From positions 1-8,717 of the forward strand of contig CAIPJU010000631.1 in NCBI GenBank assembly GCA_903865465.1: a stretch of DNA of 8,717 nt, given 5' to 3'. Under the pieces are notes generated by a model that made no database searches, was not told where the DNA came from, and saw nothing but the letters and a program-made list of their open reading frames with translations. The position numbers and the translations under genes are program-made. Below, piece by piece: positions 1-5,363 of this stretch (position 1 is its first letter; each line of letters opens with the position of its first letter). The stretch is from an uncultured Bacteroidota bacterium (GTDB taxonomy: Bacteria > Bacteroidota > Bacteroidia > Bacteroidales > VadinHA17).

Positions 1-1
1 A

Positions 2-601
2 GATGGTGATATTTTCAACATACCTACCATCAAAACCGATGAGATAACAGCTATCGGACGGGGAGGCATGTACCTTTCGGGAGGAGACGATATCATTATC
101 ACCAATATTGGAACGGGAACTGCAATAATCGAAGCAAATTCACACGGGATAAAGCATATCGGGGGTACAGGGATCGGAGGCGGAACTATTGTCGGAATGT
201 CGAAGCGTATGCTTGGAACAATAGATATTGAAAACATAGTTACCATGGCAGCCCGTGGCAACCTCAACCCTGTCGACCTACTAATTGGCGATATAATTGA
301 TTCGGGCATCAGCTTTCTTCAGAAGGATAATACCGCATCGAATTTCGGGAAGATGCTCGACACAGCATCCAACGACGATATTGCACTAGGAATTGTAAAC
401 ATGGTTTACCAGGTTATAGGCGTTATGTCAGTATTTGCCGTAAGAAGCAGAAACAAAAATGCTATCAGCTTTACCGGGAACGGCAGTACCAATCCAATTG
501 GCAGAAATATCCTTCTGGCTATTGCTGCCATGTATGATATTGAATTCAATTTTCCTGATAATCCCGAATATGCAACGGCCCTTGGAGCAGCACTGATTTA
601 G
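2..601 (+). CDS. coaW: Type II pantothenate kinase-like protein, 5'-truncated
   Basis: The family phosphorylates pantothenate with ATP, the first step of coenzyme A synthesis, in the cytoplasm. The reading frame is open from base 2, so 199 residues are visible and roughly the first 70 of a usual ~270 are off the left edge; the ATG at 68 is internal. Visible family marks are the phosphate-binding GTGTAII at about 110-130, the glycine-rich GGTGIGGGTIVG at about 161-196, and a C-terminal ASNDDIALGIVNMVYQ helix followed by the TGNGS loop and the ending YATALGAAL. These match type II (CoaW, eukaryotic-like, ASKHA fold) enzymes rather than CoaX (type III). The phosphate-1 loop and the catalytic Glu of the family should lie in the missing part, so activity cannot be judged here. 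The frame ends at TAG 599-601, and a 149-base gap separates it from the next gene. Another sugar-kinase-like substrate is possible but less likely. Confidence 0.82.
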   Translation, partial: DGDIFNIPTIKTDEITAIGRGGMYLSGGDDIIITNIGTGTAIIEANSHGIKHIGGTGIGGGTIVGMSKRMLGTIDIENIVTMAARGNLNPVDLLIGDIIDSGISFLQKDNTASNFGKMLDTASNDDIALGIVNMVYQVIGVMSVFAVRSRNKNAISFTGNGSTNPIGRNILLAIAAMYDIEFNFPDNPEYATALGAALI

Positions 602-663
602 AAGGTTTTATCCCATCTCTTTCGGTGAGCTATTTATTAAAGTGACTCATTATGAAGTGTCTG

Positions 664-693
664 TTGACAATATAAAGCAAGGATAAAACTTTG
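664..693 (+). promoter_or_regulatory. Candidate Bacteroidota-type promoter upstream of the DUF1338 gene
   Basis: TTG at 664-666 is followed by a 19-base spacer and AAACTTTG at 686-693, one mismatch from the -7 consensus TAnnTTTG of the Bacteroidota primary sigma factor. Transcription would start near 698-702, leaving a leader of about 50 bases before the ATG at 751. It sits in the largest gap before the first four-gene group, which fits a role as that group's promoter. This is a motif match by eye in AT-rich sequence and could be chance. Confidence 0.42.
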
Positions 694-750
694 GTTACAA
701 ATAATATGGTCAAAGAAAATTCAGGTTTTATTATTCAATAATCCATTAAA

Positions 751-1557
751 ATGAAATTAGAACAAATCTTTAACCGGCTCTGGAGCGACTATACAAGCCT
801 GAATGAGTCAGCTGATAATATCTTCAATCTTTTTACTGAAAAAGGTGAGAACATAGTCAATGATCACATTGCATTCCGTACTCTTGATCATCCATTGATA
901 AATATCGATGTCATGGCACGGCAGTTTACACTTAACGGATATGTTCCCGGGGGTGATTATGAATTCAGGAATAAACATCTTACAGCAAGGCATTTTGAGA
1001 TTCCGGGCGATATTACCTCCCCCCGTGTCTTCATAAGCCAGCTTAAACTCTCTGAATGTTCTGATTTTGTCAGAAAGACTTTAGTTGATTTAGTTGAAGC
1101 CTCAGATCATCAAAGATATATATCCGATGAACTGATCTTCTCCGGAGGTTTATTTAGTCCTGTTTCCCATGAGATTTACCAGAAACTGAGGGAAGAATCG
1201 GAATACGCAGCATGGTTTTATGTATTTGGTTTCAGGGCAAACCATTTTACCGTTTCAATAAACTCACTGTCGGAATACGGCGACATTTATAAAGTCAATG
1301 AATTATTAAAGAAAAACGGATATCGTCTCAATTCAGCAGGAGGTGAAGTTAAGGGTACTCCGGAAGATCTTCTTCTGCAATCAAGCACAATGGCGGATAT
1401 TGTGAAAATAAATTTCCTTGAAGGTGATTTTGAGGTTCCGGCCTGTTACTATGAATTTGCTCAGAGGCTTCCCGACACTTCAGGGCAACTTTTTAACGGA
1501 TTCATTGAAAAATCGGCTGATAAAATATTCGAAAGCACCAATTTCTACAGGAAGTAA
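751..1557 (+). CDS. DUF1338 family protein, 2-oxoadipate dioxygenase/decarboxylase-like
   Basis: A 268-residue soluble protein of the DUF1338 family. The characterised member HglS (Pseudomonas putida, YdcJ-like) is a non-haem iron enzyme that converts 2-oxoadipate to D-2-hydroxyglutarate with O2 in lysine catabolism. The sequence shows the expected metal triad: H39 in NDHIAFRT, H165 in FGFRANHFTVSIN and E235 in YYEFAQR. R43, four residues after the first His, corresponds to the HglS substrate arginine. The protein is well below HglS length (over 400 residues), matching the short form of the family without the larger insertions. The start is ATG 751; no Shine-Dalgarno is visible, which is usual for Bacteroidota. 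The next gene begins 19 bases after the stop. No lysine-degradation neighbour is visible, so the exact 2-oxoacid substrate is inferred. I am confident of the family and less so of the substrate. Confidence 0.85.
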   Translation: MKLEQIFNRLWSDYTSLNESADNIFNLFTEKGENIVNDHIAFRTLDHPLINIDVMARQFTLNGYVPGGDYEFRNKHLTARHFEIPGDITSPRVFISQLKLSECSDFVRKTLVDLVEASDHQRYISDELIFSGGLFSPVSHEIYQKLREESEYAAWFYVFGFRANHFTVSINSLSEYGDIYKVNELLKKNGYRLNSAGGEVKGTPEDLLLQSSTMADIVKINFLEGDFEVPACYYEFAQRLPDTSGQLFNGFIEKSADKIFESTNFYRK

Positions 1558-1576
1558 TAATTAAGAAAGCGATTGT

Positions 1577-2089
1577 ATGGAAACATCAGGAACTTATGAA
1601 AGATACCCGGCATGGATTGTTATTCTTTCCAGCCTGGTTTCGTTGCTGATCTATGCTTCGGGTTTTGTAATAATGCTGAAAGCAGGTTTGATTGTTGCCC
1701 TTGCCTACATTTTTTATATTCTGGTTCTGGAATACAGTTTACTAAGCAGACACTGTGTAAATTGTTATTATTGGGGCAAGAGGTGCGGATTCGGACAGGG
1801 AAGCCTCAGTTCACTTTTTTTTAAGAAGGGCGATCAGGCAAAATTCTGCAGTCAGAAATTTGAATGGAAAGATATGATACCCGATTTGCTGGTATCACTT
1901 ATTCCATTGGTAACTGCCATTGCATGCATCATAATTGAATTTGATCCCCTGATTTTGTTTGCCGCAATAATCCTGATTCTCTTCTCAACTTTCGGCAACC
2001 AGTTTATCCGTGGGTCACTTACCTGTAAATATTGCAAACAGCGTGAACTCGGTTGTCCTGCTGCAATGCTCTTTAATAAAGAACAATAG
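1577..2089 (+). CDS. Four-helix membrane protein with two CxxC-x6-C clusters, unknown function
   Basis: A 170-residue integral membrane protein that I cannot assign to a named family. Hydrophobic segments lie at about 13-34, 36-54, 101-120 and 122-141. After each helix pair comes a cysteine cluster of identical spacing: C60-x2-C63-x6-C70 (in HCVNCYYWGKRCGFG) and C150-x2-C153-x6-C160 (in CKYCKQRELGCPA). A further C91 follows the first cluster. The two clusters are 90 residues apart, so the protein reads as a tandem duplication of a two-helix plus cysteine unit. Both clusters lie on the same side as the N-terminus; the loops are rich in Lys and Arg, which favours the cytoplasm. The spacing suggests metal binding or redox chemistry, but neither is shown. 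It lies 19 bases after the DUF1338 gene and 41 before the next, so it is probably co-transcribed. ATG 1577 leaves a short polar N-terminus before helix 1. Confidence 0.75.
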   Translation: METSGTYERYPAWIVILSSLVSLLIYASGFVIMLKAGLIVALAYIFYILVLEYSLLSRHCVNCYYWGKRCGFGQGSLSSLFFKKGDQAKFCSQKFEWKDMIPDLLVSLIPLVTAIACIIIEFDPLILFAAIILILFSTFGNQFIRGSLTCKYCKQRELGCPAAMLFNKEQ

Positions 2090-2130
2090 ACTGATTATTG
2101 AAGCAATGAAATTATTCTAATTACTATGTT

Positions 2131-2655
2131 ATGATGAAATCTAAAATCTTTCTGACAATTGCCCTTACCGGATTTCTGACTGTCTGTTTCGGGCAGCAAA
2201 CGCCGGCATGGGATAAATGGAACTGGCTTATTGGCACATGGGTGGGTGAAGGCTCAGGACAACCGGGAGAGGGAAACGGTTCCTTCTCCTTCAGTTTAAA
2301 TCTCGACAGGAATATTATTGAAAGAAAAAGTCATACAGAATTTCCTCCTGCCAATGGAAAGCCGGCCTCACTGCATGAAGATCTGTTAATAGTATATCAT
2401 GGAGCTGAAGGGGCAGCCGACAAGGCTATCTATTTTGACAATGAAGGTCACGTGATAAATTATGCCATCTCCTATTCTGAAAAATCGATAGTTCTGACAA
2501 GTGAAAAGGTGCAGGGGATGCCTTTTTTCAGACTTGTTTATACTCTCCTTGAAGGCGGAAAGGTGAATACCAGATTCGAAATGTCGCGCGACGGGGTGAA
2601 CTTTACATCGTACATTGAAGGGAAAAGCAAAAAGAGCCCTGATGCAACTTTGTAA
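2131..2655 (+). CDS. Secreted lipocalin-like beta-barrel protein, unknown function
   Basis: A 174-residue exported protein. An N-terminal basic-hydrophobic signal peptide (about residues 1-21) ends in TVCFG before QQ, a common Bacteroidota cleavage context. C19 is preceded by LTV rather than a good lipobox, so signal peptidase I is more likely than lipoprotein processing. The mature part opens with WNWLIGTWVGEGSGQPGEG (30-48). The W-x2-L-x-G-x-W-x-G-x-G pattern recalls DUF1579- and nitrobindin-like barrels. It continues as alternating strands with YFDNEGHVINY (101-111) and PFFRLVYTL (131-139). There is no C-terminal His of the nitrobindin haem-ligand type, so haem binding is not supported. 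ATG codons at 2131 and 2134 are both usable. The location should be periplasmic or outside the cell, and a small hydrophobic ligand is only a guess from the fold. It probably shares a transcript with its neighbours (gaps of 41 and 44 bases). Confidence 0.72.
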   Translation: MMKSKIFLTIALTGFLTVCFGQQTPAWDKWNWLIGTWVGEGSGQPGEGNGSFSFSLNLDRNIIERKSHTEFPPANGKPASLHEDLLIVYHGAEGAADKAIYFDNEGHVINYAISYSEKSIVLTSEKVQGMPFFRLVYTLLEGGKVNTRFEMSRDGVNFTSYIEGKSKKSPDATL

Positions 2656-2699
2656 AAATTTATTAGTCTTTGTAATGTATTTACCTAAATACTTATGTA

Positions 2700-3479
2700 A
2701 TGAAAAAGACTGATTGCTTATTGTTTCAATTGCTTTTACTCTTGATTGCTATTACGGGTTTTAAAAATGAAACTTTTGCTCAGAAGCAATTCATAAAAAA
2801 GGTAGAGCTCGGAAAGGCTGGAAAGGTCAGGACTGAAATCTCTTTTATTGCAGGAAACCTTGACATCCATGCAGGGACAGGATCACTTTCAGAAGGTGTC
2901 TTCAGCTACAAAAAAGATATCTGGGAGCCGGTAATAACCTATTCAGAAGATTCCCATACTGGCGATCTTAAAATTTCAAACCGCGATACAAGGGAAGAGA
3001 GAAACTTCAATAATTCTGACAAGTCCAAATGGGATTTAAAGCTGAATAAGGAAATACCCACGGAGCTGAAAATAAAAATGGGTGCCGGCGAAGGAAATAT
3101 TGACCTGCGCGGCTCTAATCTCTCCCGTTTTGAATTTAAAATGGGGGCTGGTGAAGTCAACATTAACCTAAGGAATACATCTGTTCCGGAGCTCCGTTTT
3201 TCAGCAGGTGCCGGAGAAGCTGTTATAGACCTTTCGGGTGAATGGAATAACAGTCTGAACGGAGAAATTAAGGGAGGCGTCGGGGAAGTAACAATTAAAC
3301 TGCCTCGAAATACTTCTGTTGAGCTGACTATATCAGGGATGCTTGGAGAGGTAAATACACCGGGCTTTCAAAAGCATGGGAAGAGCTATACAAATTCAAT
3401 GTTTGGAAGAACAAAAGAGACAATTCATCTCGATATCTCCGGAGGAATAGGTTCGGTAAATATTGAATTGATCGATTAA
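2700..3479 (+). CDS. Secreted toast-rack (LiaF-like) beta-repeat protein
   Basis: A 259-residue protein with a signal peptide (about 1-28, hydrophobic core 7-20, ending TFA before QKQ) and no further membrane segment. Residues about 30-115 form a non-repetitive strand-rich N-terminal part. From residue 126 a motif of the type K-x-G-A-G-E-x-x-I-D-L recurs at 126, 147, 168, 191, 212 and 247. The spacing is 21, 21, 23, 21 and 35 residues, the mark of a stacked right-handed beta-repeat. This is the 'toast rack' / DUF2154 architecture of LiaF-type proteins, here without the LiaF membrane helices. LiaF in Firmicutes restrains a cell-envelope stress kinase; nothing here shows that role, and I see no histidine kinase nearby. 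The likely location is periplasmic or surface. It is the last gene of its group, followed at 3513 by a terminator-like hairpin. The family is fairly clear, the function unknown. Confidence 0.75.
   Translation: MKKTDCLLFQLLLLLIAITGFKNETFAQKQFIKKVELGKAGKVRTEISFIAGNLDIHAGTGSLSEGVFSYKKDIWEPVITYSEDSHTGDLKISNRDTREERNFNNSDKSKWDLKLNKEIPTELKIKMGAGEGNIDLRGSNLSRFEFKMGAGEVNINLRNTSVPELRFSAGAGEAVIDLSGEWNNSLNGEIKGGVGEVTIKLPRNTSVELTISGMLGEVNTPGFQKHGKSYTNSMFGRTKETIHLDISGGIGSVNIELID
3075..3470 (+). repeat. About 21-residue protein repeat (GAGE-x-x-I-D-L) within the toast-rack gene
   Basis: Six copies of a turn motif are read in the protein at residues 126, 147, 168, 191, 212 and 247. The first three are near identical (MGAGEGNIDL, MGAGEVNINL, AGAGEAVIDL); the fourth and sixth have degraded GVGE and GIGS cores, and the fifth is LGEVNTPG. 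The repeat is a protein-level structural period, not a DNA tandem repeat: the codons differ between copies. Confidence 0.75.
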
Positions 3480-3512
3480 ATAAATAGCAATTTGCATCTT
3501 TATTTTGAACAG

Positions 3513-3546
3513 GCTACCATTGAGGGGATCATTGGCAGCTTTTTTT
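3513..3546 (+). terminator. Rho-independent terminator after the toast-rack gene
   Basis: A 27-base hairpin (3513-3539) has arms of 11 positions with two mismatches (A-C and T-T) around a GGGGA loop. It is followed directly by seven T residues (3540-3546). It begins 33 bases after the stop of the toast-rack gene, in a plus-strand orientation. It would end the transcript of the four preceding genes. Confidence 0.72.
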
Positions 3547-3777
3547 ATGTAAAAATTATTTAATCAACAAAAATTTTAGATTTTTATCTGCTTATCCGTA
3601 TTGCCATTAATTAAAATAATTTTCGTAACTTATGATGATTTTTCTATTTGAGAAGGCTGACTTGGGGAACATTTAATTAAGCAGCAACTAAAAGGTTTAT
3701 AAAGTTTTGGCTTCTGATATCAGATGCTGAGGCTATTGCTGAGAAATAGTTTGGGAAAGCTTATATAGATTAATTTG
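3547..3777. other. AT-rich intergenic region before the DUF3795 gene
   Basis: About 230 bases contain no supportable gene. The first half (to about 3650) is extremely AT-rich with runs of A and T. I found no convincing TTG-N19-TAnnTTTG promoter; TCTATTTG at 3643-3650 has one mismatch to the -7 box but only TTT at the right -33 distance. The second half holds an 18-base dyad (3710-3727) and a 7-base direct repeat. The region presumably contains the promoter of the following group. Confidence 0.5.
3710..3727. promoter_or_regulatory. 18-base dyad, possible operator upstream of the DUF3795 gene
   Basis: The sequence GCTTCTGATATCAGATGC has a perfect 12-base palindromic core (TCTGATATCAGA, 3713-3724) flanked by one mismatch and a further matching GC on each side. 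It ends 50 bases before the chosen ATG at 3778, a plausible place for a dimeric regulator to bind. No regulator gene lies in the window and no matching second copy was noticed. Confidence 0.3.
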
Positions 3778-4227
3778 ATGGAGCCATACAGAGCAAATAC
3801 CTTCAAAGAAATACTAATTGCGCCATGCGGTATTAACTGCGGCACATGCAAAGTTTATCTAAGAGAGAGAAACAGCTGCAGCGGGTGCCGTAACTCTGAA
3901 TTGAATAAGCCCAAAACCAGATCCTTATGCAAAATTAAAAACTGCACAGAGCTTGTTGGAACAGTATCTGGTTTTTGCCATGAGTGCGGAACGTTCCCCT
4001 GTATTTTTCTAAAAAAAATCGACAAAAGATACCGATTAAAATACAGGACCAGCCTTATTGAAAACCTGATAAGCCTGAGATCGGAAGGAATGAACAAATA
4101 TCTGGAAGGTGAGTCTGAAAGGTGGATCTGCAGGAATTGTGGGGGTGTTTTATCCATTCATATTCCTAAATGCATGAACTGCAATGTTGAATATAATAAT
4201 ACCAATTTTAGAAATGTGAAAATATAA
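3778..4227 (+). CDS. DUF3795 cysteine-rich protein with C-terminal zinc ribbon
   Basis: A 149-residue soluble protein. The N-terminal part has the DUF3795 signature APCGINCGTC (residues 16-24) and continues with SCSGC (33-37), C51, C56, FCHEC (66-70) and C75, ten cysteines in the first 75 residues. Residues 80-110 are helical and basic. The C-terminus adds a four-cysteine ribbon, C118-x2-C121 and C132-x2-C135, which is an extension on the DUF3795 core. The family is uncharacterised and common in anaerobes; cysteine content suggests metal or iron-sulfur binding, which is inference. I start it at ATG 3778 rather than the TTG codon immediately before (3775). No Shine-Dalgarno is seen. The stop is only 4 bases before the next ATG, so the two are very likely co-transcribed and perhaps translationally coupled. 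Confidence 0.83.
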   Translation: MEPYRANTFKEILIAPCGINCGTCKVYLRERNSCSGCRNSELNKPKTRSLCKIKNCTELVGTVSGFCHECGTFPCIFLKKIDKRYRLKYRTSLIENLISLRSEGMNKYLEGESERWICRNCGGVLSIHIPKCMNCNVEYNNTNFRNVKI

Positions 4228-4231
4228 AAAA

Positions 4232-4879
4232 ATGAGTGAAGTCGGATTGCTGGCACCTGGCCTTAAGAAGAGAGATGAAAGTTCAGACAACTCCCTGGCT
4301 TTAGAAATAATTAAAAAATCCCGTACCGATATGGTAAAGGATCTGGCAGTCAACCTGAACCATAAGGATAAAAATATTCAGGGCGATTGCATTAAAGTCC
4401 TTTATGAAATCGGAGAAAATGGTTCTCCCCAACTTATTTCGCCTTATCTGAATGATATTGCAGCCCTGTTGAATTCCGGGAACAACAGATTGGTCTGGGG
4501 CGCAATGATCGCCATAGATTCAATAACATCAGTTAATCCTGAAGGTGTTTATGGGTTATTACCGCTAATTATAAAAACCATGGAAAATGGTACAGCCATA
4601 ACAATCGACCATGGAGTTGGAATTCTGGCAAAACTATCATCATATATTGAATACAGAAGGAGGATTTTCCCCCTTCTTCTCGATCAATTGTCTTTATGCC
4701 GTTTCAAACAATTGCCGATGTACGTGGCAAAATCAATGATTGCTATCACCAGGTCAAACAGCGAACAATTTGTATTAACTTTAAAATCGAGATTGGCTGA
4801 AACAAGCAGTGAATTGCAGAAAGCCAGACTTGAAAAACTTATAAGAGTAATTCAAAAGAAAAAACTACCCGATAATTAA
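4232..4879 (+). CDS. HEAT-like alpha-helical repeat protein
   Basis: A 215-residue protein without signal peptide or membrane segment. Its pattern is paired amphipathic helices of about 35 residues: roughly 33-62, 65-100, 103-138, 143-175 and 178-208. Repeat-like phrases include IQGDCIKVLYEIGENGSP and RLVWGAMIAIDSITSVNPE, typical of HEAT/ARM solenoids, which usually act as protein-binding scaffolds. DHGVGILAKL (126-135) and YRRRIFPLLLDQL (141-153) look like family-conserved stretches rather than generic repeat residues. No catalytic residues are visible, and the C-terminus is a basic helix (KARLEKLIRVIQKKK). It follows the DUF3795 gene by 4 bases, and the VOC gene starts 27 bases after it. 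That close packing suggests a working partnership with the DUF3795 protein. The partner and function are unknown. Confidence 0.72.
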   Translation: MSEVGLLAPGLKKRDESSDNSLALEIIKKSRTDMVKDLAVNLNHKDKNIQGDCIKVLYEIGENGSPQLISPYLNDIAALLNSGNNRLVWGAMIAIDSITSVNPEGVYGLLPLIIKTMENGTAITIDHGVGILAKLSSYIEYRRRIFPLLLDQLSLCRFKQLPMYVAKSMIAITRSNSEQFVLTLKSRLAETSSELQKARLEKLIRVIQKKKLPDN

Positions 4880-4906
4880 CCACAATTTATTATATCAAAC
4901 GGAAAC

Positions 4907-5287
4907 ATGAGCATTCTAAGGTCAAACAATGAGCCTCCCGAAGCCATTGTAAAATGGGGATGGAAATATCACCATACAGGAGTTCCTACTGATAAAATAA
5001 TGGATGGTGAGATATATCTCCCGCAGTTCAAACTCTACGTATCAGGTTTCAGTAGCAGCCCTTTTGGTATTGAATGGATGAGGTATGAAAAGGATTGTCC
5101 CTTGCATGAGCTGATTAAAACTGTACCGCACCTTGCATTTGAAGTCGATGATATTGACCGTGAATTGTCTGAACATGGATTTAATATCATATATGCACCC
5201 GGCTCACCTTCGGAAGGTGTAAGATCAGCTATGATTGAATACAAGGGTGCCCCTGTTGAATTAGTAGAATTCAGGAGGGATAAATAA
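4907..5287 (+). CDS. VOC (glyoxalase/dioxygenase-fold) protein
   Basis: A 126-residue cytoplasmic protein with one pair of beta-alpha-beta-beta-beta modules, the size of a single-domain vicinal oxygen chelate protein. The metal-ligand positions of the superfamily are filled: H23 in YHHTGVPT, E56 in FGIEWMRY, H75 in VPHLAFEVDD, and E118 (or E121) in GAPVELVEF. PSEGVRSAMIEYKGAPVE (101-118) is the typical closing hairpin. Members isomerise, cleave or oxidise small substrates such as methylglyoxal adducts; the substrate cannot be read from this sequence. It is 27 bases downstream of the HEAT-like gene and 76 bases upstream of the propeller gene, so it may belong to the same transcript. The start at ATG 4907 has only GGA three bases upstream, too close to be a good ribosome site. 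Confidence 0.8.
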   Translation: MSILRSNNEPPEAIVKWGWKYHHTGVPTDKIMDGEIYLPQFKLYVSGFSSSPFGIEWMRYEKDCPLHELIKTVPHLAFEVDDIDRELSEHGFNIIYAPGSPSEGVRSAMIEYKGAPVELVEFRRDK

Positions 5288-5363
5288 ACCCGGATTTATG
5301 GATCTTTAAGTTTTCAGGGTTTTGAAATCTCTCTAAAACATCTATTTTTAACAAAAAATCCTG

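Noticed and set aside
2665..2672. AGTCTTTG as a -7 promoter box before the toast-rack gene
   Set aside because: It lacks the leading TA and has no TTG at the proper distance upstream.
3632..3676. 14-codon open frame in the gap before the DUF3795 gene
   Set aside because: Too short, no ribosome site, and no recognisable sequence; ordinary chance frame.
3775..3777. TTG as start of the DUF3795 gene
   Set aside because: An ATG follows immediately at 3778 and neither has a Shine-Dalgarno; ATG is the simpler choice.
3855..4157. 100-codon minus-strand open frame opposite the DUF3795 gene
   Set aside because: It lies wholly within a better-supported gene, shows no family motif, and is a shadow frame.
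5286..5322. AAACCC / GGGTTT inverted repeat after the VOC gene as a terminator
   Set aside because: A six-base stem with a 25-base loop and only a short T stretch is too weak, and it would separate genes that may be co-transcribed.
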